A stretch of DNA of 31,566 bases from Phaeoceros laevis. Its lineage: Eukaryota > Anthocerotophyta > Anthocerotopsida > Notothyladales. The stretch is taken from contig JBNGIQ010009388.1 in NCBI GenBank assembly GCA_049999765.1, positions 155,119-186,684 of the forward strand, given 5' to 3'. Below the pieces are notes generated by a model that worked only from the letters and a program-made list of their open reading frames with translations, ran no database searches and was not told the origin of the DNA. Each line of letters opens with the position of its first letter. Position 1 is the stretch's first letter. Made by a program: the position numbers and the translations under genes. Shown here in pieces: positions 18,774 to 29,765 of this stretch.

Positions 18774-19584
18774 CGGGTCCCGGTGTTCTTAATCAGCTGT
18801 CACAACACATGGATTTAGGAAATATCATGGCCTGTCAGGCTGCCCTTCCAACACCCTTCACCTTCCAACGGATATTGCAAGCTTCACTAGTGACAGGCAG
18901 CACATGGTAAACACGTCATTTGCGTTTGTGAGAAGAGAGGACAGAAAGAAGAGTGAAGGGATGTGGGGGCAGAAACGAACGGGTGACCGACAAGTCCTGC
19001 TGTCCGAAATTATCGAGGTTCTGTGGTCGTCATAGTCAGCCCAGTTGCTAAACCTAATTGAAACTCGGCAAAATCGAAGACCCTCAAATAATGGTTTTAC
19101 AGTAAAATTTATCACGATGGACGTCACCTCATGGCCACCCCTGGTCGTGATACAATTTTTAGGCGTGCAATAATGTTACTCGCGCGATACAAATGGCACG
19201 AGCTGCCATGTTACTCCACCAAGTTGTCATCTCATCTCAGCACAGTGCCAGCCCAGTTGCTAAACCTGATTGAAACTTGGCAAAATCGAAGACCCTCAAA
19301 TAATGGTTTTACAGTAAAATTTATCACGAAGGACGTCACCTCATGGCCCCCCCGGTCGTGACACAATTTTCAGGCGTGCAATATTGTTGCTCGCGCGATA
19401 CAAATGGCACGAGCTGCCATGTTCCCTTCACAACTCCACCAAGTTGTCATCTCATCACAGTGCCTGCTGAATGTGTTCTATCACTGAAACTCAAGAGTCG
19501 ACGCTCTCTCGACAAGAGTCATTGAGAACCATACTGTTCAGAAAAAAAACAGTGATTAAGATTCCGCGTCGGCTTGAGCTCGGC
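18774..19584. other. Convergent intergenic region between GCP4 and SmG
   Basis: About 810 bp holding the 3' untranslated sequences of both genes and a 212-bp tandem duplication (listed separately). No coding sequence is recognised. Confidence 0.55.
19037..19464. repeat. 212-bp tandem duplication
   Basis: Two copies begin CAGCCCAGTTGCTAAACC at 19037 and 19249 and share AATAATGGTTTTACAGTAAAA, GGACGTCACCTCATGGCC and CTCGCGCGATACAAATGGCAC with scattered differences and a small insertion in copy 2. The unit is not recognised as part of either neighbouring gene and may be a fragment of a mobile element. Confidence 0.85.
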
Positions 19585-20004
19585 CTACTGCCTCACACTT
19601 TCCAGGGCTTCAATCATCACAACACTGTTTCCCCTGATCACCTGCGCAAAGAAAGAAAAGGTTACCGACACAAAACTTCCACAAGAAATTTCCAGGTGCC
19701 CGGAGACTCGTCGCCGGCATATATCCACCACGGAATCCTAGTGGTGAGCCAGTTCAAAAATCTGTGACAAGGGCCACGTCCTGCGAGAGGGAAGCGATGC
19801 AGGCAAGTAAACAAATGAACTTACCACCATGCCAATTTCATTCTTCTCGTTGCCATTGACCTCCACCGTGTTGTCAAGCACCAGGTTCATGAACTGGTCA
19901 AATCCACGCAAGACACCAACCACGGTTCGGTTGGCATTCAATTTGATGTTGAGCTTCTTGTCCATGTATTTCTTCAAATCTGGAGGCTGACCGGACTTAC
20001 TCAT
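19585..20004 (-). CDS. SNRPG: Small nuclear ribonucleoprotein SmG
   Basis: Two exons, 20004-19825 (60 codons) and 19641-19585 (19 codons with stop), are joined by a 183-bp intron with GTAAGT and GCGCAG borders, giving 78 aa. [18 protein letters not shown], the Sm1 motif ([18 protein letters not shown]) and the Sm2 motif ([14 protein letters not shown]) identify SmG of the Sm heptamer around U1, U2, U4 and U5 snRNA. The length matches plant and animal SmG (about 76-80). The open frame runs past the first donor, but the read-through tail has no Sm2 motif, which fixes the splice. The C-terminus (LESVRQ) is slightly divergent. The gene is divergent from the E1-like gene. Confidence 0.95.
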
Positions 20005-20475
20005 GGTGACCAGACAAAAACAAAACACACACCACTGAACAGCAAGAACTGCTGTGGCGGTCGCCTAGAGCGTGAAAACCCTGCAGTTCGCTGGGACTTA
20101 GGGTTTAGGCCTGGCGCGGGAAGTTTAGGAATGCAAAAAAAAGAGCCATTTTCCATGCGAGGAAAAAACCGTAGTCAAAGACAAATTGAGAACCTTGCAT
20201 GGGCCTTCCACGATGAGTGGCTGACTTTGTCCAGAGCAGGCCATGAGACTTTTGCGCAAAATTGTGTTGCCAAATTGGTTCAGCGCCAAAGACATCGGCT
20301 GGGATGAGCACAGCGTTGTGTGACTCTGCATCCTTGTTGGTAGTGGTGTTATGTTGAAGTATTTGCCAGGCAGGCACTCGGGTGGACTAGAGCATCAATT
20401 AGGGGTTGCTCTCATGGGGCAGCAGGCAGGATTGGACCTTCGGGTTCATTGAACTTGGCGTGTTGGACGGAGTGG
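20005..20475. promoter_or_regulatory. Bidirectional promoter region SmG / E1-like
   Basis: The start codons of SmG (-) and the E1-like gene (+) are 471 bp apart, so both promoters lie here. A telo-box (TTAGGGTTTAGG on the plus strand, 20098-20109) sits about 95 bases upstream of the SmG ATG; telo-boxes mark many plant genes for the translation and RNA machinery. An upstream ATG at 20414 opens a 12-codon frame ending in TGA at 20450-20452, just ahead of the E1-like start. Confidence 0.55.
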
Positions 20476-23400
20476 ATGGGAACGATGGAGGTGGATGATG
20501 GAGGTGGCTTGCCACAAGCCATCTCTGCACTGAAAGAATCTGTTTCTATTTCTGCTTCCATCAAAGAACATGAAGTAGATGAGCTGCGGTACTCCCGCCT
20601 CATCTACGCGCTGGGCAGGGAATCCTTTGAGTGCTTGCGTAGAAGCCGTGTGCTTATCCTTGGCTGTGGTGCTGTGGGTGCGGAGGTGGCCAAGAATTTG
20701 GCTCTGTCCGGGGTACGAGGTGTTGGGCTGGTGGATGATGGCCTGGTGTCCAGGTCTGATCTGGGAGCACATTTTTTGCTCAGGGAGCAAGATATTGGGC
20801 GGAATCGCGCCCGAGCCATGGCTCACTGGCTCAAGCAGGTGAATGCAGATGTGGAGGTGGTTGCGCTGCAAGGCCTGGGCACCGATGGTTATGCCTCTGT
20901 CATTGGCAGCTACCAAGCGGTTGTAGCCACCACCGGCAGTATGCCATATTTCCTGCACGTTGATAGTGTATGTCTTGCAGCTCGAGTCCCATTCATCCTG
21001 GCGCTTTCTCGTGGCGTCGTCTGTTCTGTCTTCGCAGATTTTGGACCGAGCTTTACAATTTTGGACGATACAGGGGAGCCCACTGGGCCGGTACTGGTAG
21101 AAAGCATTACGCAGGACTTCCCAGCCACGGTGACAGTTGTCGAGGAACAAAGGCACGGGTTAGAGGAAGGGGATGAAATAGTCTTTGACGGGATTCAGGG
21201 AATGACGGAACTGAACAATAGAGAAGCTCCCTTCGTCGTTACTGTGACCGGCACTTCATCATTCACAATCCCAGAAGACACGCGAGATTTTGGCGGATAT
21301 GTTTCAGGGGGCTGGTTTAGGAAGCTGAAACCATGTAGGACTGTGGAGTTCCTGTCTTTGGAGGAGTCACTGCTTAACCCGCAGTTTGTGATTACTGATA
21401 CTGTGAAAGCTTCTCGTGCTCCCCACCTCCACGTTGCATTGCAAGCTGTGGACGAGTACCAGAGCAGATCTGGGGGATCGGAATTAGGTTCTCTGAAGGA
21501 AGAAGAATTAGAGGAGGTAGTTGTTTTAGCTAAACAGATGTGGAGGGACTCCCGGTTTGGTACGAGCAAATGTGCTGGCAATGGCAGTCTCGCTATGGAT
21601 GTCGCAGGTGACGGACTAGCTGTTGAAAACGATGTTAATAACAGATTACCGTCTCAAGATGCAAGAAGCAATGTCATAGAAGACTTGATACAAGGGCAGT
21701 GGGCAAATGGAGTCATGGAAGACGAGGGGAGAGTACACAGCGCTGCAGAAGCAAGCACTAGTAGCAGCTTACACACATGTGATGCATTCGAGGTGGAGGC
21801 AGGCAGATCTATTGATAGCAGGAGAGGAGAAATTGATGAAAGTTTAGTTAGGCTGGTGGCTAAGGGGGCACACATTGCTCTGGCCCCAATGGCTGCAATC
21901 ACTGGAGGTCTAGCCACTCAAGAGCTTATTAAGGTCACTCATACATGCACACGATCCTTTCATATGTACACATTCTTCTCATGTATTTCTCTGTGGAATG
22001 CCATGCAGAGCAGCATGTTGTAGTGGCAGAATAGGTGCGTGATAGTTGTTTTTATTAATCCCGTTGATATGCAGTGCCACGGTTTGACATGTTGGTCAAA
22101 GTTAGAGAAACAGCAGCCTGTAGCCAATGAATGTCAAGTTTGGAGTGGTCCATGAAGAGCTTATCAAGAAAGCATTAAGTTATATGCATTTATTGTTCTG
22201 ATCCGGTTTCGTCCATTCATCTCAGGCATTATCTGGAGCTACCATGCCGGTTCATCAGTGGCTTTATTTTGATGCTGCGGAATGTTTGCCCACTCTATAT
22301 ATCCATCTAGGAGATGAAACTGGCCTGGACAATCGTTATGACCAGCAAGTATCATTATTTGGAGCAGATCTTCAGGAAAAGCTGGGCAGTCTCAAGGTTT
22401 GACTGTTGTACGCAACCATTTGTTGTTTGCTGCAGCTTCGTAGTCTGGGTTATAATTTTACTGTGGAACTACTGCAATTTGGAGGGTCTTTCAGTAATTC
22501 TGCTCTTTGGCTGATGTTATACACGGTCCTTTCATGGGCAGTGGCTAGTTATTGGTGCAGGTGGGATTGGTTGCGAGCTACTGAAAAACCTTGTGCTGAT
22601 GGGAGTTGGCTGCAACCCAGATGGCAGCATTACTGTTACAGACATGGACACAGTTTCAAGAGCAAACTTGCCGGACCAGGTACTCTATCAGATTAGTGAT
22701 GTTACCCGTCCAAAGACTCCAACAGCGGCCCGTGCGCTGCGGTCAATAAATCCAGCTGCTCAAGTCCATGCTCTCCAAGAAAGATTTGACTCGGAAACGG
22801 AGACCATATTTGACTCATCGTTTTTTGAATCTATATCAGGTGACTTTTGTTTCTATCCTCGATGGCCTGAGTCTGGCGGGTGTTGCAAGTCTTCTTATGC
22901 TTACAGAAACCTGGTGGACAGAAACGTGACATTATGTGTTCCTTGTGTAGGAGTATTTTCTGCTGTCGACTCCAATGAGTCAAGGATATACATTGATGCA
23001 AGATGCGTATCAAATCGCAAAGCTATGATTGATGGAGGCAAACATGGAGCAAAGGGTAGTGTACAGGTTTGCCACGTGCCCTGTAAGACCAAGCAGTATA
23101 TGCAGAGCTGTCCAAGTCTGTAGAAGCTATTCTATTTGGACATATCGGGTATCAATGGAAGCAGTTTGTGTCTAATAATTTTGTCTCACCCTGCAGGTTT
23201 TTGTGCCGTTTCAATCTGAAATGTATGCTTCTACTAGGGACCCGCCAGAGCACCGAGAAGTTCCTATTTGCACTTTAAAGAACTTCCCATACGCAACAGA
23301 GCACACACTACGCTGGGCTGTCGAAACGTTTGAGGCTTTATTCAAACAGCGGCCTGTTGATGTTAATAATTACCTGTCAAATAAGGATTTTCAGGCTTCA

Positions 23401-25434
23401 GTACAGAAGTCGCCTCCAAATTCAAGACTGCCAGTTTTGGAAACTTTACGCGATGCATTGGTCCGACATAGACCTCTGAGGTTAGTGGTGGCGGTTCCCT
23501 TGATGTTTTGTGGTTCTTATAGCTCACACCATTGTGCTGTAGCTTATCTATGTCTCTTCTTCGCAGTTTTGAGTCTTGCATTGAATGGGCGCGTCTACAG
23601 TTCGAAGAGCTATTTGCTAATAGTATAAAGCAGGTTAGTCTACAGTTGATGCGTATCAATTGAGCTTATTAGGGATGCAGTCCTTCTGAGAGCTGTAGCG
23701 GCTGGGTTTGTGGAGTATTGCTGATCATGGCAAGAATTGCTTGGTACAGCTTTGTTTCAACTTCCCACCAGGTATGACCACATCTGCTGGAGCACCTTTC
23801 TGGAGTGGGACCAAGCGTGCCCCGCGTCCTGTACAATTTGATCCAACAGATCTTTTGCACATGGACTTTATCATTGCTGCGGCAAATCTGCAGGCAACTG
23901 TTTATGGTCTGAAAGGCTATGAGGATCAACAGTTGTTTGTGGATGTTCTTCAACGTTTTGAGGTTCCAACCTTTTCACCCAAAGTGAGTATCACTGAGCT
24001 GATATATGTTAACCCTTGTTCATCTCTTGAACCCAGGTGGGAAAGTATGTGTTCATAAGAACATAGAATTCTTGTAATTCATGCGCATTGGAAACTTCAA
24101 GCATTGTCTACCGACTTGCTGGGGAATTTGTAGTTTTGTTGATGGGATGTCTCTGGACACTCGACTGTAACCTGCTTCAGACTAACGGAAGAACTCGAAG
24201 TGCTTGGCAGGAAGGCATCCGGATTGCAACAACAGACAACGAGCTTCGCAACCAGAGCCACAAGTCACGTGATGATGCTGAGGCGTCTGATGCTTGTGAA
24301 TCAATTCTACAAGATCTTCCAACTCCAGCTGCAATTGCTGTAAGGTCTCATGCCCTCAAGTGCGGTTGTAGGTCGTCGGCAGGCTTCTTGTTGTATGTGA
24401 CATGTGGCTAAAAACTCTATTTGTTTGACAGTCACAATATTGTGGGATGATCACCTCATTGATTTCTGTATTTGCAGGGCTACAGATTGACTCCAATTGA
24501 TTTCGAAAAAGATTCCGAGAGGTCCTTTCATGCTGAATTTGTTGCAGCTGCATCAAATTTACGTGCTAGGAACTATGGAATACCATTGGCCGACAAGTTG
24601 CAGGTAAGAGATGTGTTAATGAATCTGATGGCGCTTCAAAATGTGTTAGCTTGTAGATGTCATCCTGGGTCTGCAAGCCCTTCTGTTCATTTGATATCAT
24701 GCTTGACCCAATCAATTGTGGCACTGCAGGCAAGGCTGGTGGGCGGCAGAGTTATCCCTGCTGTCGTCACATCAACTGCCGTTGTGGCAGGGCTCATGTG
24801 TCTAGAGCTTTATAAGCTCCTGCAGCAGAAGCCGCTGGATGCTCATAAGCACGCCTATTTTAACTTGTCTTTGCCACTGTTTGCCTTCGCCCAGCCTCAA
24901 AAGGCTGTTAAAAACACCGTAAGTAGTCCCATTTGGTAGCTGTTCCTGGGTTGCTTCAGAAGGTCCCTCTGGTCGCACGTGCTGCAATTTGATGTGGGTG
25001 TGGCATACAGGTAGCTAGGAAGGAAGGTGCACCCTTGGTTTGGACTCTGTGGGACAGGTTTGAGATGGACTGCGTGGGCAAAACTTTGGAGACATTTTTG
25101 GCAGATTTCAAGCGGGAGCAAGGACTGGAGGTGAGACGCCAGCAACCCGTCCTTGCTTTCATTCGCATTGCTGAAATCCGATCTCTTCCCTGTGTTGACC
25201 AGACTCCTTTTGCAGATTGTTATGGTATCGTACGGGAAGAGCCTGCTGTACGCGGAATTTCTGCAAAAGAAGAAATTACAAGAGAGGCTCCCGCTGAAGT
25301 TGATAGATTTGATCACATCAGTCGCAAAAGTCAGTGTGCCTGCCACCGAGAGCAAGGTTTCGTTTGGCATATCGTGCACTGACGGAAATAACGAAGATGT
25401 AGAGGTACCGGATCTTATCGCAAGGATTCGGTAG
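20476..25434 (+). CDS. Divergent ubiquitin-activating E1-like enzyme (UBA1 family)
   Basis: Twelve exons: 20476-21933, 22226-22396, 22542-22839, 22951-23066, 23197-23480, 23567-23633, 23750-23983, 24181-24339, 24478-24603, 24730-24918, 25011-25130, 25216-25434. All phases close, giving 1146 aa. Domain order is that of a single-chain E1: inactive adenylation half (YSR at 39-41, GCGAVG at 63-68), first catalytic half-domain, active adenylation half (GAGGIG at 548-553), catalytic Cys in PICTLKNFPY (C706), second Cys half-domain, and C-terminal ubiquitin-fold domain (WTLWDRFE to the end). It differs from canonical UBA1 in two ways. The NxxRQFLFR motif reads NLPDQVLYQ (Arg lost at 588 and 593), ESGTxGTKG reads DGGKHGAKG, and ALDN reads AVDS, although N585, Q589, K601 and D649 remain. 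A low-complexity insert of about 80 net residues lies at about 356-452. Start is 20476 or 20485; upstream is closed. It may be an active E1 for another modifier or a degenerate paralogue. Confidence 0.88.
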
Positions 25435-26023
25435 TTTATGTATGTAACCCAACTCCATTACGACCTTTGTAAACGAGCCGCCTGTGTTTGTGGCGGAGGA
25501 GCTGTTCGGAATGTGCAAAAAAAATGGAGTCTCTGCTATGATCCGACACGGCATGAAGGGTTGACGATATGTCATGAGGCCAGGCCATGACGAAAGCATG
25601 CAATGCCATGAGGCCAGGCCATTCGTCAACAGATGTGTAGATTCAGCAAGTCTGAGATTCTACTCCAGTTCAGCGAGTCTGAGATTCTACTCCAGTGTCC
25701 TCTGATGAAAGTTCCTTCCTTGCTTCCTTCCTCTGATGCGTGGTCAATACACCGAATTCTATGCACACCCACGTCGAGTCACTCCAGTTCGGTATGAGCC
25801 ATAGTGGTGTAGTGGGACACATGGCCCAGCTTCCAGAAGCATGCCCTCAGCTTGGACAACCATGCCCCCAGCTTGCACTCCACGCTGCACGCAGTCATGC
25901 ATCACAGCGAGGGCGAGCTCGCCATATTAAACAGGTGCAGGCTCCTTCCGCAGGTAGAGCACCTCTTGCAATTGCCTTAAGCTTAGGGACGACCACACGC
26001 ATCTTTCAGGAGCTGAATCAACC
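25435..26023. other. Intergenic region between E1-like and peroxidase genes, with short duplications
   Basis: No gene recognised. CATGAGGCCAGGCCAT occurs at 25573 and 25607 (34-bp period), and a 27-bp unit TTCAGC(A/G)AGTCTGAGATTC is tandemly repeated at 25642 and 25669. The right half should hold the peroxidase promoter; no clear TATA box was seen. Confidence 0.55.
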
Positions 26024-27306
26024 ATGCCTCGGAGTTCCAGGATCTTGAATTGGAAGCAATTGCAACCTGCATTGCTGACGGTAGTGCTGTTACTCTACTG
26101 TGGTGGACGTTCCGGGAACAGCTTGTCTGTGGGATACTACAATGACAAATGCCCCAAGGCCGAGTCGCTAGTCAAATACGCTGTGTCGTGTGCTTTCGAG
26201 CAGAACCCTTTGGTAGCGGGAGCTATGCTGCGACTCCATTTCCACGACTGCATGGTCCAGGTTGGCAACCACTTCTGCAATCACCAAAGTGTTGTTGCAA
26301 TCCATCGATTTCCTCCGGAGTCATCAATGATGACGAAATGTTGACGTTGCAGGGCTGCGAGGGCTCGGTGTTGCTCGACTCCACTGAGAGCAACTCTGGT
26401 GAGAAGGACGCGCCCCTGAACGCCGGACTGCGATTCTTCGAGGTGGTGGACGCCGCGAAAGCGGCTGTGGAACAGGAGTGCCCCGGAGTGGTGTCTTGCG
26501 CAGACATTGTGGCATTTGCTGCTCGCGACGCTGTACAACTGGTAAGAAAGGCTGCTTGTAAACGTTTCATGCACTTAAGGAGCTTTCCTTTTTCAAAGAG
26601 TACTTACGACAATTGTCTTTGAAATTTAGACAGGAGGCGCTAGCTGGGGTGTGGAAGCAGGAAGGCGTGATGGAACCACATCGAGCGCAGAAAAAGCGGA
26701 GGCTACTCTCCCAAGGCAAACAGACGATGTGCTTGCCCTTGCGGCACGATTTGAAGACACAATGGGCCTCTCCCTGGATGACATGGTGACTCTTTCTGGT
26801 AGCTACCCACTCACCGGAAGCAGTTCCGTTTCCTTAAGGCAGTTCACTTCTTTCTAACTTGACTGAAAGAAATGGAATTTGACATTATTGATATACGTTC
26901 TGTGGTGGCTTTACTAGGATCTCACACAATTGGACAGAGCTTGTGCGGGGCCTTCGCTGACAGACTACGTCCAACAGTGGACCCTTCGCTGCCACCAGAC
27001 TTCGCAGAACAACTGCTGAAGTTGTGCCCGGTGGGAGACAACACCGCCAGAGCGAACCTGGACTTCACCTCCCCAGTCACCTTCAACAGCGACTACTTCC
27101 GGAACCTGGAGATCAACAAGGGCGTGCTCATCACGGACCAACTTCTTTACACGGACACTATATCACGGCCCCTGGTGGAGGTGAACGCCGCCGACCAAAC
27201 CTTCTTTTTCGACAAATTCAAATCCGCAATGATCCGCATGGGCAGGGCGGGTATTCTGAGCGGAGCAGATGGCCAGATCCGAGCCAATTGCCGCCTTGTT
27301 AACTAG
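26024..27306 (+). CDS. Class III (secretory plant-type) peroxidase
   Basis: Four exons, 26024-26260, 26353-26541, 26630-26798 and 26918-27306, with intron phases 0, 0, 1, give 327 aa, the usual length and classic three-intron pattern. A hydrophobic signal peptide (about residues 14-34) precedes [11 protein letters not shown]. Distal haem site LRLHFHDC gives R70 and H74; proximal site LSGSHTIG gives H201. Conserved blocks [15 protein letters not shown] and GRRDGTTS are present, and the C-terminus ends in IRANCRLVN. Secreted peroxidases oxidise phenolics and monolignols with H2O2 in the wall and apoplast; the substrate here is unknown. Two oddities: the block after the distal His reads CMVQGCEGS where most have CFVQGCDGS, so the residue matching distal-calcium ligand Asp50 of horseradish peroxidase is Glu82, and Phe is replaced by Met77. 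The gene is tail-to-tail with nitrite reductase. Confidence 0.95.
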
Positions 27307-27365
27307 TTGGTAGCTCAGGACTACTTCTCGTGGCCTGCAAGGTCTTGTAGCTATAGCCCAGTGAC

Positions 27366-27371
27366 AATAAA
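27366..27371 (+). terminator. Polyadenylation signal AATAAA of the peroxidase gene
   Basis: AATAAA 60 bases after the peroxidase stop codon and 80 bases before the nitrite reductase stop codon on the opposite strand. The two transcripts may overlap at their 3' ends. Confidence 0.6.
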
Positions 27372-27452
27372 TTATTCCACATCCACACAGGCTTTACCTG
27401 GAATGATGTGATGCTTTCCCGTATAGAAACCTGCACCTTCAAACCAAGTAGA

Positions 27453-29708
27453 CTACGTCTGCTGCTTCTTCTTGGCTCCGAAGTGCTTCACAAGCAGGTC
27501 TTGCACAACCGGAACCACGTCCTTGCAGGGCACAGCCGACACCACTTTATCTCCCAGGTGGGAATCGGCACCGATCCTGCCTCCCAGGAAGATGTCCACC
27601 CCTTCCACGGGCTTTCTGTTCTCGTCCTTGGCCATGCAGCCCATGAACCCGATATCCGCCACCTGCACCTGCGCACACGAATTAGGGCACCCGGTCCAGT
27701 GCATCCGCACCGGCCTGGACAGCTCCATGGTAGCCTCCAGCTCCCTGGTGACCTGCAGCGCCCTGGCTTTGGTCTCGATGATGGCCTGCCCGCAGAACTG
27801 GCTGCCCGTGCAGGCCACCAAGGTGGACAGCAGCGGGGTCGGGGTCGGGGAAAACTTGTCCATAGCCAGCAACGGCTCCGCCAGCAAAGAAGCAACCTTG
27901 TCTGTGGGAACGTTAGGCAGGATGAGGTTCTGCTCCACTGTGAGCCTCAGCTCGCCGGTGCCGTAGGTATCTGCGATCCTGGCCAGGTCCCGCATGTCTG
28001 CGGCCTGGAGCCGGCCCACGGGGACATGGATGCCTACGTAGTGCAGGCCCTCTTGCTTCTGCGGGTGCACCCCCAGGTAGTCCCGCCTCTTCCATTGCGG
28101 GTCGGTCAGGTCCTTCTCGGCGGCTCGCTCCAAGCTCTGGCCTGGAAACCGCTTCTCCACCTCCGCCCTGAACTCTTCGATCCCCTGCTCGCAACCATGA
28201 CGTGCACTTAGGGTTAGAGGCTTCTTCTCTAGAATGAAAGTAGGGTAGGGCAGCAACCAGGCAATGTTCGTGACTTACAAGCTCGTCGATGAGCCACATC
28301 ATCCGGCATTTCTGCCGGTTTCCTCGAGAGCCGAGGTCTCTGAAAGTCTCCAGGACGGCCCGGCACGAAGATACTACCTCGTCCTCGGCCACCCAGGCGT
28401 CCAAGGGCACGGCTTCCGCACATCTCTTTATGCTGAAGAATCCCCCAACCAGGAGATTGAACCCGAATTTGCCATCCTTGATTGCAGGCATGTATGCTAG
28501 GTCGTTGATGTGCGGGTGCTCGAACAAGTCGTGGCTTCCTACCACGCACACGTTCCACTTGCGAGGCCTACAAGGGGCAAGCAACAGGGACATCAGTCCG
28601 ACTGATGGAAGAAGTCTCTACTTGCTCCAAGGAAGATGAAAAAGGCAGGCTTGCTTGGTTGCTGGCTTTGCTTACAGGTTAGTGATGGCCAGGTTTCCTT
28701 TGCCATTGGAGATGATGTAGTCGTTAAGCAGTTTGTTGTAGGGCCGAGTGTCCACAATTTCGAAGGGGTCGATTCCCGCCAGAGGATTGCCCACTCCGTT
28801 CCGCACGTTGTCCATTCCACTTTGGATGCTGGTGAGGCCGACGCTCTCTAATCCCTTGATGATGGACGGGACGTCCTCCAAGACCACTCCTCTGATTTGC
28901 CAGTTCTGCCGTGTGGTGATATCCGCACACCCGTCCACTCCATAGTGCTCGATCACAGAGGCCAGGTACCGGACGTGCTCGCTGCTGGTGACTCCGTTGG
29001 GCAGCTTCAACCGCATCATGAATCTCCCATCTGCGCCATTTTCAGGTCAGCCACAAACAAACAAACAGCAGCAAACGAACAGGAGGATCCCGGACGGACG
29101 AAAGAGCTCACACTGATGCTTTCTCCTGTGAAAGAGGCCGAGCCATTTGAGGCGGGTGTCAATGTCCTCCTTCCCCTCCTTGCTGGCGTCCAGGGCAGCG
29201 AATCCCTGCTGCGCAAGCTTCTCAATATCGTTCTCCACCAACAGTTTCATGGGATCCTTGGCCAGCTTGATCTGCGCACCTTCACCAGAATGAGTGAGTC
29301 CTACGAAGACAATCATTTCCTTCCGCACAGCCAACTGGACAATGAGGCAAAAGCTCAGGAAGATGGAATCATTCCGGTAACACTAACCTTCTCCGCCGGA
29401 TTCAGACCGGATTCTCTGAATTCGGGCTTCACCACCCAGTACCCGTCTCGCTCCTCCACCTTGGGAGTCAGCTTGTCCTGAGAGGAAACCGCAGCAGGGG
29501 CGTCTGCCACCGCCCGGGCCCTGACATCCTCAGCCCTCACGCACAGCAGAGGCCGTGCCCGCTGGTGCTTCCACAGCGCGGGAGCAAACTGGCAGGATTC
29601 GTGGCCTTGAAAGCTGCTGCGCTCTGAGGAGTGACCGCCTCCTGCTGAAGAAGATAGCTGGCAGGAAGATGAGGCAGCTCCGGCCTGCATCGCTGCTGCT
29701 GCTGCCAT
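27453..29708 (-). CDS. NIR: Ferredoxin-nitrite reductase, chloroplast
   Basis: Five exons on the minus strand, 29708-29388, 29271-29112, 29030-28676, 28567-28279 and 28184-27453, encode 618 aa. The enzyme reduces nitrite to ammonium with six electrons from ferredoxin in the plastid stroma, using siroheme and a 4Fe-4S cluster. The N-terminus (about residues 1-60) is rich in Ala/Ser with few acids, as in a transit peptide. Ferredoxin-like half-domains (KWLGLFHRRKHQYGRFMMRLKLPNG and later GGFFSIKRC) alternate with siroheme domains (TTRQNWQIRGVVL). The cluster/siroheme Cys are C500 and C506 (CTGSQFC) and C541 and C545 (CPNSC). Plant NiR usually continues SCGQVQ; here it is SCAQVQ. Exon borders were settled by phase and family match, for example TAT (Tyr) split across intron 2. 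It ends in KKKQQT. A TATA-like motif lies about 60 bases upstream of the ATG. Confidence 0.96.
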
Positions 29709-29765
29709 GAGGAGTATTGCAGGCAGGCCCCTGGGTGGACGGGTGGGTGCCGAAATGGAGGAATG

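Noticed and set aside
19738-19824. Read-through C-terminus of SmG
   Set aside because: The frame continues past a good GTAAGT donor without the Sm2 motif; the Sm2 motif is found in phase in a downstream exon.
20446-21156. 236-codon open frame on the minus strand
   Set aside because: Antisense to the first exon of the E1-like gene and without motifs.
27408-28211. 267-codon open frame on the plus strand
   Set aside because: It lies antisense to the last nitrite reductase exon, has no recognisable motif, and reflects the GC-rich codon use of the real gene on the other strand.
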